DNA from: Paraburkholderia lycopersici
GTDB taxonomy: Bacteria; Pseudomonadota; Gammaproteobacteria; Burkholderiales; Burkholderiaceae
Direction: 5' to 3'
DNA: 64,000 nt
Assembly: GCF_900096975.1 (NCBI RefSeq)
Contig: NZ_FMYQ01000001.1
Location: forward strand, 496,001-560,000
This document shows, piece after piece, positions 8,702-18,796 of this stretch (the first letter of the stretch is position 1; every line of letters starts with the position of its first letter). The notes below the pieces were generated by a model. The model searched no databases and was not told where the DNA came from. It worked only from the letters and a program-made list of their open reading frames with translations. Both the position numbers and the translations under genes were made by a program.

Positions 8702-9694
8702 CTATGCCGACGTGCGCGGCGAGGCGCCCCGCAACGCCGCGTCGGCGCCGGCGTTGAGCGCCGCCGCACGGATCGCTTCCACGCCGGGCCACAGTTCGTG
8801 CTCCGAAAAACGCGCGGCGAGGAAATCCACGAACGAGCGCACTTTCGCCGAGAGATGGCGGCGGCTCGCATACACGGCATAGATCGGCAATTCGCGCGGC
8901 GGCAGCGCGTCCACGAGCAGCGGCACGAGGCGGCCTTCGGCAATGTCGTCGCCGACGACCTCGGTGCCGAGCATCGCCAGGCCACCGCCTTGCAGCACCA
9001 CCACGCGCAGCGCCTCCAGGTGATTGACGATGAGGTTGCCGCCGGGCTTCGGCTTCACGCCGGCGGCGGCGCCCTCCGCGAACAGCGCGAGTTCCTGCGC
9101 CGAAGCGCCTGCGTACTGCACGAAGTTGTGGCGCGCGAGATCGGCGACGGTCCTGGGCGCGCCGTGGCGGCGCAGGTATTCGGGCGAGGCGCACAGCACG
9201 ATATGCGCGGTGGCGAGCGGCCGGGCGATCAGCGACGACGACTTGAGCCCCGAAGGCGCCGCACGGATCGCCACGTCGAAGCCTTCGTCGATCAGTTCGA
9301 CCACGCGGTCGGAAAGCGTGATGTCGACGGTCACCTGCGGAAACCCGGCGGCGTAGTCGGCGACCGCCCCCATCACGTGACGCAGCCCGAACGCCGTGAG
9401 CGACGACACGCGCAGCCGCCCTTGCGGCACGACGCTCGCCGCGCCCACGGCCTGGCCGGCTTCGTCGAGCTCGGTGAGCGCCTGGGCCACGCGTTCGTAA
9501 TACTCGCGCCCCGCCTCGGTGGGCGCGACGCGCCGCGTGGTGCGGTTCAGCAGACGCGCGCCGAGCTGCTGCTCCAGATGCATGACATGCTTGCTCGCCA
9601 TCGCCGCGGACATGTCCATGCGCTCGGCCGCCGCGACGAAGCTGCCCGCCTCCACCACCTGGCGGAACACTTTCATGCTGACGAGGGTATCCAT
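8702..9694 (-). CDS. LysR-family transcriptional regulator
   Basis: A 330-residue LysR-type regulator. Residues 1-60 form the winged helix-turn-helix (MDTLVSMKVFRQVVEAGSFV, AERMDMSAAMASKHVMHLEQ). A linker helix follows, then a periplasmic-binding-protein-like effector domain from about 90 to 300 (PQGRLRVSSLTAFG). The effector is unknown. It converges with nitronate monooxygenase and is transcribed in the same direction as the upstream porin, from which a bidirectional terminator separates it. No obvious divergent target lies next to it. Confidence 0.9.
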   Translation of the reverse strand: MDTLVSMKVFRQVVEAGSFVAAAERMDMSAAMASKHVMHLEQQLGARLLNRTTRRVAPTEAGREYYERVAQALTELDEAGQAVGAASVVPQGRLRVSSLTAFGLRHVMGAVADYAAGFPQVTVDITLSDRVVELIDEGFDVAIRAAPSGLKSSSLIARPLATAHIVLCASPEYLRRHGAPRTVADLARHNFVQYAGASAQELALFAEGAAAGVKPKPGGNLIVNHLEALRVVVLQGGGLAMLGTEVVGDDIAEGRLVPLLVDALPPRELPIYAVYASRRHLSAKVRSFVDFLAARFSEHELWPGVEAIRAAALNAGADAALRGASPRTSA

Positions 9695-9804
9695 CGCGCG
9701 GCCTTCGACTCGAAAATAAATGGGCAGGAATCAATCGGCGTTATTGTCCCCGGTTTATCAAATAAAGGTGTTGAAACTCGCAGGCGCCGGGCGCGCCGGA
9801 AAAC

Positions 9805-9839
9805 AAAAAACCCCGCGCTGCGTGCAACGCGGGGTTTTT
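9805..9839. terminator. Bidirectional Rho-independent terminator
   Basis: A 7-bp GC stem (9811-9817 with 9828-9834) is flanked by an A-run before and a T-run after, so the stem can extend through A-T pairs. It sits 41 bases after the porin stop on the minus strand. Confidence 0.8.
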
Positions 9840-9879
9840 CGGGAAAACCGCCCAACGGCGGCGTGCAAGGCGGCGCCGT

Positions 9880-10974
9880 TCAGAACTTCGCGCGCAGGCC
9901 CACGCCGTATGTCTGGCCGCTCGACATGTTGTCGAAGTGGTCGTACATGTAGGCAGCGTAGACGTCGGTGCGCTTGGAGAGCGCGTAGTCGTAGCCGACG
10001 GCCGCCGTCTGGCGCGTCTGGTTCAGGCCGCCGCCGTCGCGCGAGTAGGCGTAGGAGGCCATGACGGTACCCGGTCCGACCGGCGCCGTCACGCCGCCTT
10101 GCGCCGTGTTCACGTGCCAGCTGCCGACCTGCTGCCAGTTCGCCGTATACATGTACTGGCCGAAGAACTTCACGTACTTGAGATCGTACGAAAGGCCGAC
10201 TTGCGCCACGCCCTGGCTCTTCAGGCCGATGACGGTCGTGTCGCCGCTCACGATGCTGCCGATGTCGCCCGGCGTGTTGTTGAAGTTCACGTACTGATAG
10301 ACGGCCGTCGCCGCGAACGGGCCGTGGAAGTACAGGCCCTGCACGCTCCACTTCTTCGAGCCGTTCTGGCCGGCCTGGTTGCCGAACGCGTACATGGCCG
10401 AGCCCGAGAGGCCGTTGAAGTTGGGCGTGGAGTACTGGACCGCGTTGTTCCAGCCCGAGTCGCCCACCACGCCCTGGTCGGTCGTGTAGGTCGGGAACGT
10501 CGAGAGGCCGAGGTACACGTGGTACACCATCGGCGAGAAGGTGTACGAATCGATGAACGGATTGAACAGAATCGTCGAAACGAAGAGTTGCGTCGTGAGA
10601 CGCCCCGCCGTGACGGTGCCGTACGGCGATTCGACGCCGACGTACGCGTTGCGCGCGAAGAACGTGTCGCCGGCGAAGCGGCCGTACTGGCCGTTTTGCG
10701 CGCGGAAGAAGCTCTCCAGCGTGAAGATCGCCTTATAGCCGCCGCCCAGGTCCTCGGACCCCTTCATGCCCCAGTATGACGTCGACATGCCCCCGCCGCC
10801 GACGTTCCAGGCCGTCTGACCGCCCGGAAATTTCGTCGCCCCGACCCATTCGTCGACCTGACCATAAAGCTGGACGCTCGATTGCGCGAACGCCGCCGAC
10901 GACGCGGCGAGGACGGCGGCGAGCGCACTCGCCTTCAGGGTGGTGCACAGCGCGCGGCTGACCGTTGTATTCAT
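9880..10974 (-). CDS. Gram-negative porin (beta-barrel outer membrane protein)
   Basis: A 364-residue general porin of the beta-proteobacterial OmpC-like type. The start at 10974 gives a clear signal peptide ending SSAAFAQ, and AGGAGA lies just upstream. The mature protein begins SSVQLYGQVDEWVG, the first strand typical of these porins. It shows alternating aromatic strands, SYWGMKGSEDLGGGYKAIF and the closing strand ending in a terminal Phe (YGVGLRAKF), which the outer-membrane assembly machinery recognises. It forms a trimeric diffusion pore. About 500 bases of upstream non-coding DNA suggest complex regulation, but I recognise no operator there. Confidence 0.92.
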   Translation of the reverse strand: MNTTVSRALCTTLKASALAAVLAASSAAFAQSSVQLYGQVDEWVGATKFPGGQTAWNVGGGGMSTSYWGMKGSEDLGGGYKAIFTLESFFRAQNGQYGRFAGDTFFARNAYVGVESPYGTVTAGRLTTQLFVSTILFNPFIDSYTFSPMVYHVYLGLSTFPTYTTDQGVVGDSGWNNAVQYSTPNFNGLSGSAMYAFGNQAGQNGSKKWSVQGLYFHGPFAATAVYQYVNFNNTPGDIGSIVSGDTTVIGLKSQGVAQVGLSYDLKYVKFFGQYMYTANWQQVGSWHVNTAQGGVTAPVGPGTVMASYAYSRDGGGLNQTRQTAAVGYDYALSKRTDVYAAYMYDHFDNMSSGQTYGVGLRAKF

Positions 10975-11489
10975 GGGTTCTCCTGTCTTTGTCAAAAAAG
11001 GGTGTCGGGCGGCTGAGGCGCTCGCGCAAGTTTTTGTTTTTTCGTCGTTCGCAGGCGTGGCCGTTCTGGGCGGATCCATCTTTGCGGACCATTTTCATGG
11101 TCAAAAATCGACGGTGTTATTGCCGGTATATGGGGCGGAATAGTTTGCCGTCGATGAAGCCTGCCTCACCCCGGTTTTCCCCCGCCGAAAACGCATTGCA
11201 TCGCATTGCATTGCGCTGCGCCGCAGCTCGCGGGGCCACGCCAGGCGCGGCGCTCACGCTTGCCGCGCGTTGCGAATGACGCGCTGCCATAGCGAAAGCG
11301 AGATTTGAGACGAAAGGTTTCTGTGTGACGAGAGATTTCCAAAAAAGTGTGGTATCCACGCGTCAGTTTTCGGTGAGCGCAGAAATACGGCTTCTTTGGG
11401 ATGCGTGCCGACGACGCCGACAGGCAAGCGCCTGGAGCGAATCGAGGGAAAAGAGGGAAATGAACCGGAATAGCGGCCGGCGGCGGCGC
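10975..11489. other. Intergenic region upstream of the porin
   Basis: 515 bases with no credible gene. It contains a short GCATT-type microrepeat around 11194-11218 and must hold the porin promoter on the minus strand. No clear -35/-10 pair stood out. Confidence 0.5.
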
Positions 11490-12056
11490 TCAGTTCCGGT
11501 AAGGCGAAGGCATCGGCGGGCGCGGGACTTCGCCGCCAGTACGCGGGAACTGCCGGAACGTGGCGCGTTCCTCGTTGTAGCGGGCGACGTCTTCGCGAAT
11601 CGAGCCCGCACGCACCGGCGAGTCGGCCGGCGGATGCGGCACCTGACGCGTTTCCGCGCTGACCGTCGTGATAGGGTTGCCGCGGTAGCCGCCGCCGTAG
11701 CCGCCAAAAGGCGTGCCGTAGGCGTACTCGCGACGGGGCGCCTGCGGCTGGACCTGCCCTTGCCATTGATTCGGCGCGCGCGCGCCGCCACGCTCGCGCC
11801 GGCCGCCTGGTTCGGCTACGCGCATGGGCGAGGCGGCGTAGCCAAGAGCGCGGCTGCGGCTGGGCATCCCCTGTTCGCCGTAAACGGCGCTGCGGTAACC
11901 GCCGCGCGGCGCGGACATCGAATGCACGGCGGACGCGCGCGCGAATCCGCCCCCGCCATACCCCGAAAAACCGGGCTGCGCATGGGCGAACGCAATGAAG
12001 ACCGCCAACCCGGCCCCCATGACCCACTGTCCCAGTTTTGACCACCCTGCGTGCAT
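11490..12056 (-). CDS. Small exported Gly/Arg/Pro-rich protein, unknown function
   Basis: A 188-residue protein I do not recognise. The first 26 residues form a signal peptide (WVMGAGLAVFIAFAHA, cleavage before QPGF). The mature part is low-complexity: Gly-Tyr runs (SGYGGGG, FGGYGGGYRG), many Arg and Pro, and no Cys. The C-terminal 55 residues (SIREDVARYNEERATFRQFP) are more regular and could be a short helix. Likely periplasmic or outer-membrane associated. Coding is supported by the signal peptide and the conserved-looking tail, but no operon partner is present. Confidence 0.62.
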   Translation of the reverse strand: MHAGWSKLGQWVMGAGLAVFIAFAHAQPGFSGYGGGGFARASAVHSMSAPRGGYRSAVYGEQGMPSRSRALGYAASPMRVAEPGGRRERGGARAPNQWQGQVQPQAPRREYAYGTPFGGYGGGYRGNPITTVSAETRQVPHPPADSPVRAGSIREDVARYNEERATFRQFPRTGGEVPRPPMPSPYRN

Positions 12057-12598
12057 CGTGACGTTTCACCTGCCCGAGGTTTGCGCTTGGCAACCCGCCA
12101 CTCGGGCCATGGCGGGCCAGTCCCGGGATGCGCATCGCGCAGCGCGTAACGATTGCCGCCACAACGGTTCGAACATCCCTTTGACGGTAATTTATGGGCG
12201 TGCCGAATGGGTGTCGAGCCAAAAGATGTTATGCCGCCCGAAGGGTTGTAACACCATGTTACTGAAGGATTTTCAGGAAGCGGGACAGGCCTCGGAAGGC
12301 CACCCGGCAAGGCGTTCCGCGAGGTCCGCCTTGTGCGCAAACGATCATGCGATGGTCTGAAGAATGCGCGGACTCCTCACCACTTTCGGTCTCGCAAGCG
12401 GGTTTCGCGTGCCGATCAGGATGCGACTGACGAGATATGCAGGCAGGCGCAATACATGCGCATCCTTCATCAATCGATGCCTCAAATGAATTTGCTTTTT
12501 CAATCGGCTTGCGCCGACAATAGACATCCCGATCACCCGTTGCACGCACACCGATCCGCGCGCAGCCAGGCGCCCCCGCGCGCACTTGAGATTGTCCG
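12057..12598. other. Intergenic region between divergent genes
   Basis: 542 bases with no supported gene, separating the minus-strand exported protein from the plus-strand symporter. I looked for riboswitch-like or operator-like structure and saw nothing convincing. Confidence 0.5.
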
Positions 12599-13645
12599 AT
12601 GGCCCGTCCGAAATTCCTGCCCGATAACTTCACCCTTTGCCTCGTCGGCACGGTGATTCTTGCGAGCCTGTTCCCGGTGCACGGCCACGCCGCCGCCGCG
12701 TTCAACTGGCTCACCAACGTCGCTGTCGGGCTGCTGTTCTTCCTGCACGGCGCCAAGCTTTCGCGCGAGGCGATCATCGCCGGCGCGACGCACTGGCGGC
12801 TGCACCTCGTCGTGCTGATCAGCACCTTCATCCTCTTCCCGGTGCTCGGTCTCGCGCTCAAGCCCGTGCTTTCGCCGCTCGTCACGCCGGCGCTCTACGC
12901 GGGCGTGCTGTTCCTCTGCACGCTGCCCTCGACCGTGCAATCGTCCATCGCCTTCACGTCGATCGCGCGCGGCAACGTGCCCGCCGCCGTCTGCAGCGCC
13001 TCGGCGTCGAGCCTGATCGGCATCTTCGTCACGCCCGCGCTCGTGAGCCTCATCGTCACGAACCAGAGCGCGAGCGGCGGCTCGGCCTGGCACACCGTCT
13101 GGAACATCGTGCTGCAACTGCTCGTGCCGTTCGTGGCAGGCCAGTTGCTGCGCCCGGTGATCGGCCGCTGGATCGAGCGCAACAGGGGCGTGCTCAAGTT
13201 CGTCGACCAGGGCTCGATCCTGCTCGTGGTGTTCGGCGCGTTTTCCGAGGCCGTCAACGAAGGGCTCTGGCATCACATTCCGCTCACCGCGCTCGGCGGA
13301 CTGCTCGTCGTGAACGCGGTGCTGCTCGCGCTCGCGCTCGGCATCACGATGTTCACGAGCAAGAAGCTCGGCTTCTCGCGCGCCGACCAGATCACCATCA
13401 TTTTCTGCGGCTCGAAAAAGAGCCTCGCGGCCGGCGTGCCGATGGCGAAGGTCATCTTCGCGTCGAACGCCGTGGGCGCGGTCGTGCTGCCGCTCATGCT
13501 GTTCCATCAGATCCAGTTGATGGTGTGCGCGGCGCTCGCCCAGCGCTGGGGCGCTCGCGACATGAGCGCCGAGCGCGCCGCCAGCGCGGGCGACGAGTCG
13601 CGCTCCGGCCCGAACAAGCATTCAGCGGCGGCCGCGCGCCGCTGA
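12599..13645 (+). CDS. Bile acid:sodium symporter family transporter
   Basis: A 348-residue integral membrane protein with about ten helices. It matches the YfeH-type branch of the bile acid:sodium symporter superfamily: GLLFFLHGAKLSREAI, LCTLPSTVQSSIAFT (the unwound crossing helix that binds sodium) and IIFCGSKKSLAAGVP (the second crossing motif). These carriers take up organic anions with Na+; the substrate here is unknown. The last 35 residues are a charged cytoplasmic tail. It stands alone. The ATG at 12599 directly follows GATTGTCCG, which is a weak ribosome site. Confidence 0.87.
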   Translation: MARPKFLPDNFTLCLVGTVILASLFPVHGHAAAAFNWLTNVAVGLLFFLHGAKLSREAIIAGATHWRLHLVVLISTFILFPVLGLALKPVLSPLVTPALYAGVLFLCTLPSTVQSSIAFTSIARGNVPAAVCSASASSLIGIFVTPALVSLIVTNQSASGGSAWHTVWNIVLQLLVPFVAGQLLRPVIGRWIERNRGVLKFVDQGSILLVVFGAFSEAVNEGLWHHIPLTALGGLLVVNAVLLALALGITMFTSKKLGFSRADQITIIFCGSKKSLAAGVPMAKVIFASNAVGAVVLPLMLFHQIQLMVCAALAQRWGARDMSAERAASAGDESRSGPNKHSAAAARR

Positions 13646-13907
13646 GCGCCAATCGACACGTCGTGCGGGAGGCGCAACGCCGTCGCCCCGCCGTCGCCCC
13701 GCCGCGTCGCGCGCCGGACCAATCCGGCTGCCCGGCGAATTCCCCTTCCCCTTCCCCTTCCGGCCCCCGCGCCAGCCTTCCCGCCCTCCCGCGCCCATCC
13801 GCCGCACGCCCCAGACCGCGCGGCCTCGGCGCTGTCACCAAAATTTCATTCAATTCATTCGATCATATGCCGTTAAGTTCAACGTCTTCGCCCGTTCTGG
13901 CTTGTCC

Positions 13908-15755
13908 ATGTCTGCTCGCGCGCCACTCCTTCACGCCACACCCGGCGTTGCGGCACTGATCGCACAGCGCCAGTTGCGCGCCGTTTTCCAGCCCATTGTC
14001 GATTTCGAGGGCGGCGCGATTCTCGGCTATGAAGGACTCATCCGCGGGCCGGCCGGCTCGCCGCTAGAAACGCCCGCCGCGCTGTTCGCGCGTGCCGGCG
14101 ACGAGCAATGCACCGCCGCGCTCGAACGCGCGGCCGCCCGCACCTGCATCGAGACCTTCGCTTCGCTCGACTGTCCCGGCAAGCTGTTCCTCAATTTCAG
14201 CGCCGACGCGCTGCGCCAGCTCACCGCGGCCGGCGACGAGGCCCTCGCGCTCTTCGACGGCCCGATCGCCCCCACGCGCGTCGTGATCGAGCTCACCGAG
14301 CAAAGCGCCGTCGACGACCTGCGCAACTTCTTGCCCGTCGTCGACACGCTGCGCGCGGCCGGTGCGCAGTTCGCGCTCGACGACTACGGCACCGCCAACG
14401 CAAGCCTCAATCTCTGGGTGAAATTGCAGCCCGACGTCGTGAAGATCGACCGCTTCTTCATCCACGACATCGCCAACGACGCGCTCAAGTTCAAGGCCGT
14501 GCGCGCCATGCAGCATTTCGCGCAGGCAAGCGGGGCGCGGCTCGTGGCGGAAGGCATCGAGAACGCCGCCGACCTGATCGTGCTGCGCGACATGGGCATC
14601 GCGTGCGGCCAGGGCTTCTTCTTCGGCCACCCCGAGCGGGAGCCGCTGCGCGTGCTCGCGCGCGAGGCGCGCGAGGCGATTCGCGCGGACCATATCGCCG
14701 TATTCCCGGAGGCCACGCGCAACGCCGCCACACAGCCCGCGGGCGGCGGCGCGCCAGCCGGCAAGATGCTGGTGCGCGCGCCCGCGCTGCCGCGCCACGC
14801 GACCAACAACGACGTACTCGACCTCTTCAACGGCCTGCCCGATCTGCACGCCGTGGCCGTCGTGGAAGGCGAAACGCCCGTCGCCCTTATCAACCGGCGC
14901 GCGTTCATGGACCGCTATGCGCTGCCGTACCACCGCGAACTGTTCGGCAAGAAGGCCTGCCTGCAGTTCGCCAACGCACAGCCCGTGTTGATCGAGCAGT
15001 CGATGACCGTCGAGCAGATGGCCACTCTGCTCGCGAGCGACGATCAGCGCTATCTCGCCGATGGCTTCGTCATTACCGACAACGGCCGCTACGCCGGGCT
15101 CGGCACCGGCGAGAGCCTCGTGCGCGCCGTGACGGAGGTGCGCATCCAGGCCGCGCGCTACGCGAATCCGCTCACCTTTTTGCCGGGCAACATCCCCATC
15201 AGCTCGCACATCGAGCGCCTGCTCTCGCACGACGCGGGCTTTCATGCCTGCTACGTTGACCTGAACCAGTTCAAGCCCTTCAACGATCAGTACGGCTACT
15301 GGCAGGGCGACGAAGTGCTGAAGTTCGCGGCCACGGTGCTCGCCGACGCCTGCGATCCCACGCGCGACTTCCTTGGCCACGTGGGCGGCGACGACTTCCT
15401 GATCCTGTTCCAGAGCGAAACGTGGCACGCCCGCGCGCGCCAGGCCATCAAGACGTTCAACGAAGGCGCGCAGCGCTTCTACGCGCCGGGCGACCGGCTG
15501 GCGGGCGGCATACAGGGCGAGGACCGCCATGGCAACGCCACCTTCTTCACTTTTGTGACGATGGCGATCGGCTGCGTGCACATCGCGCCGGGCCAGGGCG
15601 CGCGGCACAGCAGCGACGCCATCGCATCGCTCGCGGCCCTCGCGAAGCGCCGCGCGAAGCACGAAGCCACGGGCCTCGTCGTGATCGACGGCAGCACCAG
15701 CGCCGACCTGCTTCCCACGCTCGGCGCGACGCCGGGCGAAGCCGCCGACGCCTGA
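13908..15755 (+). CDS. EAL-CBS-GGDEF cyclic-di-GMP signalling protein
   Basis: The 615-residue cytoplasmic protein has an EAL domain (about 20-250), a CBS pair (about 290-420) and a C-terminal GGDEF domain (about 425-605). In the EAL domain the catalytic Glu42 lies in YEGLIR (EGL rather than EAL). NFSADAL, VIELTEQ, ALDDYGTA, VVKIDRFF and VAEGIE supply the other metal and catalytic residues, so phosphodiesterase activity is plausible. The GGDEF signature is GGDDF at 493-497, with Asp replacing the catalytic Glu, so cyclase activity is doubtful and it may be a GTP sensor. A TTG at 13902 is an alternative start. It is a lone gene. Confidence 0.88.
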   Translation: MSARAPLLHATPGVAALIAQRQLRAVFQPIVDFEGGAILGYEGLIRGPAGSPLETPAALFARAGDEQCTAALERAAARTCIETFASLDCPGKLFLNFSADALRQLTAAGDEALALFDGPIAPTRVVIELTEQSAVDDLRNFLPVVDTLRAAGAQFALDDYGTANASLNLWVKLQPDVVKIDRFFIHDIANDALKFKAVRAMQHFAQASGARLVAEGIENAADLIVLRDMGIACGQGFFFGHPEREPLRVLAREAREAIRADHIAVFPEATRNAATQPAGGGAPAGKMLVRAPALPRHATNNDVLDLFNGLPDLHAVAVVEGETPVALINRRAFMDRYALPYHRELFGKKACLQFANAQPVLIEQSMTVEQMATLLASDDQRYLADGFVITDNGRYAGLGTGESLVRAVTEVRIQAARYANPLTFLPGNIPISSHIERLLSHDAGFHACYVDLNQFKPFNDQYGYWQGDEVLKFAATVLADACDPTRDFLGHVGGDDFLILFQSETWHARARQAIKTFNEGAQRFYAPGDRLAGGIQGEDRHGNATFFTFVTMAIGCVHIAPGQGARHSSDAIASLAALAKRRAKHEATGLVVIDGSTSADLLPTLGATPGEAADA

Positions 15756-15797
15756 CGGTCGCGGACCGCGATTTCCCCTAAAAGCACCCGGAAACAG

Positions 15798-15824
15798 AAC
15801 GGGCCGGCCGCACGCCGGCCCGTT
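15798..15824. terminator. Strong GC hairpin between convergent genes
   Basis: An 11-bp perfect stem (15798-15808 with 15814-15824) with a five-base loop lies between the EAL-CBS-GGDEF gene and the convergent DUF3309 gene. The following T-run is weak, so termination is likely but not certain. Confidence 0.55.
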
Positions 15825-15856
15825 GCGCTTTCGCTTGCCTCCATGCAGCGCCGCCG

Positions 15857-16012
15857 CTAGATCGTCCCCATCAGCACGAGCACGACCACCACGACGACGA
15901 CGATGCCAAGCGTGCCGGAAGGCGCGTAGCCCCATGAGCGGCTATACGGCCAGGCCGGGAACGCGCCGACGAGCAGCAGGATCAGAATGACCAGAAGCAG
16001 GGTGCCGAGCAT
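15857..16012 (-). CDS. DUF3309 small membrane protein
   Basis: A 51-residue protein, MLGTLLLVILILLLVGAFP then WPYSRSWGYAPSG and a second hydrophobic helix rich in Val. Two membrane segments joined by a short WPYSR-WGY-PSG turn are the DUF3309 pattern, and the length is typical. Function is unknown; these proteins are common in proteobacteria and probably sit in the inner membrane. I start it at 16012, where GGAGG lies just ahead, rather than at the in-frame ATG 48 bases upstream, because the family begins at MLGTLLL. Confidence 0.82.
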   Translation of the reverse strand: MLGTLLLVILILLLVGAFPAWPYSRSWGYAPSGTLGIVVVVVVVLVLMGTI

Positions 16013-16072
16013 GATGCCTCCGTAAGTCGAATGTTGTACCCGGCTTTCAGCAACGCTCATGCCCGAGCGCTT

Positions 16073-16093
16073 GTTTAGTTAATTTTACTAAAC
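16073..16093. promoter_or_regulatory. Inverted repeat, possible operator upstream of the LacI gene
   Basis: A perfect 7-bp inverted repeat (GTTTAGT with ACTAAAC) is separated by seven A/T-rich bases, in the AT-rich gap between DUF3309 and the LacI-type gene. It could be an autoregulatory or unrelated operator. It lacks the central CG usual for LacI-family sites. Confidence 0.35.
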
Positions 16094-16256
16094 ATGTAAT
16101 TTTACGTTTATCTCTCTTGTTTACGGGTATCTACCGGGGTGTTTCAGCGCTGTATTGGGGGTTTTTTGAAGATTTTTACTATACAATCGCCGCACACCTG
16201 ACCACTCGCGGAACGCGCACCGCATCACCGCAAGCCAGGAACGCAAGCCAGAAACC

Positions 16257-17399
<1,143 letters not shown>

Positions 17400-17427
17400 A
17401 GCCACGTCCAAGCCAGAAGAGAAAGCC

Positions 17428-18792
17428 ATGACGACGACCGCCTCCCCCGCACCCGCACACCCCGTCGCCGCGCCGAGCGTCGCGAGCTTTCGCGACCGCG
17501 GCTTCCTGCTCGGCCATGTGCAGGACACGCTGCGCTTCTATGCGCCGAACGTGCTCGATCCGACGGGCGGCTTTTTCCACTACTTCCGCGACGACGGCTC
17601 CGTCTACAACGCGCACTCGCGGCATCTCGTGAGCAGTTGCCGTTTCGTCTTCAACTATGCGATGGCGTATCGCGAGTTCGACGACGCGCGACACCTCGAA
17701 TACGCGCGCCACGGCCTGCAGTTCCTGCGCGACGGCCACTGGGACCCGCAACTGCAGGGTTACGACTGGGAGATCGACTGGCGCGAGGGCAAGAAGCGCA
17801 CGCTCGACGGCACGCGCCACTGCTACGGGCTCGCCTTCGTGCTGCTTGCCTACGCGCACGCGGCGATGGCCGGCATCGAGGAAGCGCGGCCGATGATCGG
17901 CGCGACCTTCGAGCTGATGGAGCACCGCTTCTGGGACGGCGCGGCGGGTCTCTACGCCGACGAGGCGAGCGCCGACTGGATCGTCTCCGGCTATCGCGGC
18001 CAGAACGCGAACATGCATACGACCGAGGCGCTGCTCGCGGCCTACGAGGCGACCGGCCATCTCGTCTATCTCGACCGCGCGGAACGCGTCGCTTCGAACA
18101 TCACGCTGCGCCAGGCGAAGCTTTCGCAAGGTCTGGTGTGGGAGCACTTTCACGCGGACTGGTCGGTGGACTGGCATTACAACGAGGAAGACAGTTCGAA
18201 CATCTTCCGTCCGTGGGGCTTCCAGCCCGGCCATCAAACGGAGTGGGCGAAGCTGCTCCTGCTCCTTGAGCGCCACCGTCCGCTGCCGTGGCTGCTGCCG
18301 CGCGCGATCGAACTGTTCGACGCCGCCATGGCGCGCGCCTGGGACAACGATCACGGCGGCCTCTACTACGGCTTCGGCCCGGACGGCACCGTGTGCGATC
18401 ACGACAAGTACTTCTGGGTGCAGGCCGAAACGTTCGCCACGGCGGCGCTGCTCGGCAAGCGCACGGGCAACGAGCGTTTCTGGGACTGGTACGACGAGAT
18501 CTGGCGTTATAGCTGGGCGAACTTCGTCGATCATCGCTACGGTGCGTGGTATCGCATACTCACCTGCGACAACCGCAAGTACAGTGACGAAAAAAGCCCC
18601 GCCGGCAAGACCGACTATCACACCATGGGCGCATGCTACGAAGCGCTGAACGCGCTGCCCGGGCGCGGCATGGCGCCGGCCGCGGGACGCGAACGCGAGG
18701 AAACCGCCGCTGCCGGCGCGAACGGCGGCAACGGCGCGAGCACCACGAACACCACGAGCACCGCGAGCGGCCAGAACCAGTCCGAGGACTAA
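17428..18792 (+). CDS. AGE-family epimerase/isomerase, probable D-mannose isomerase
   Basis: A 454-residue (alpha/alpha)6-barrel enzyme of the N-acylglucosamine 2-epimerase superfamily. Expected catalytic-face motifs are present: SRHLVSSCRFVFNYA, MHTTEALLAAYEATG, FQPGHQTEWAKLLLLLE and KTDYHTMGACYEAL, giving the Arg, Glu and two His residues that bind and isomerise an open-chain sugar. With a PfkB kinase four bases downstream, isomerisation of mannose to fructose is the most economical role. Cellobiose epimerase or sulfoquinovose isomerase are relatives. The last 45 residues are a Gly/Asn/Thr-rich tail of low complexity. The preceding gene is its likely repressor. Confidence 0.82.
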   Translation: MTTTASPAPAHPVAAPSVASFRDRGFLLGHVQDTLRFYAPNVLDPTGGFFHYFRDDGSVYNAHSRHLVSSCRFVFNYAMAYREFDDARHLEYARHGLQFLRDGHWDPQLQGYDWEIDWREGKKRTLDGTRHCYGLAFVLLAYAHAAMAGIEEARPMIGATFELMEHRFWDGAAGLYADEASADWIVSGYRGQNANMHTTEALLAAYEATGHLVYLDRAERVASNITLRQAKLSQGLVWEHFHADWSVDWHYNEEDSSNIFRPWGFQPGHQTEWAKLLLLLERHRPLPWLLPRAIELFDAAMARAWDNDHGGLYYGFGPDGTVCDHDKYFWVQAETFATAALLGKRTGNERFWDWYDEIWRYSWANFVDHRYGAWYRILTCDNRKYSDEKSPAGKTDYHTMGACYEALNALPGRGMAPAAGREREETAAAGANGGNGASTTNTTSTASGQNQSED

Positions 18793-18796
18793 GACG

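Noticed and set aside
13735-13766. Short CCCCTT-type simple repeat
   Set aside because: Only a few imperfect units in an intergenic C/T-rich tract; no sign of phase variation of a start codon or promoter.
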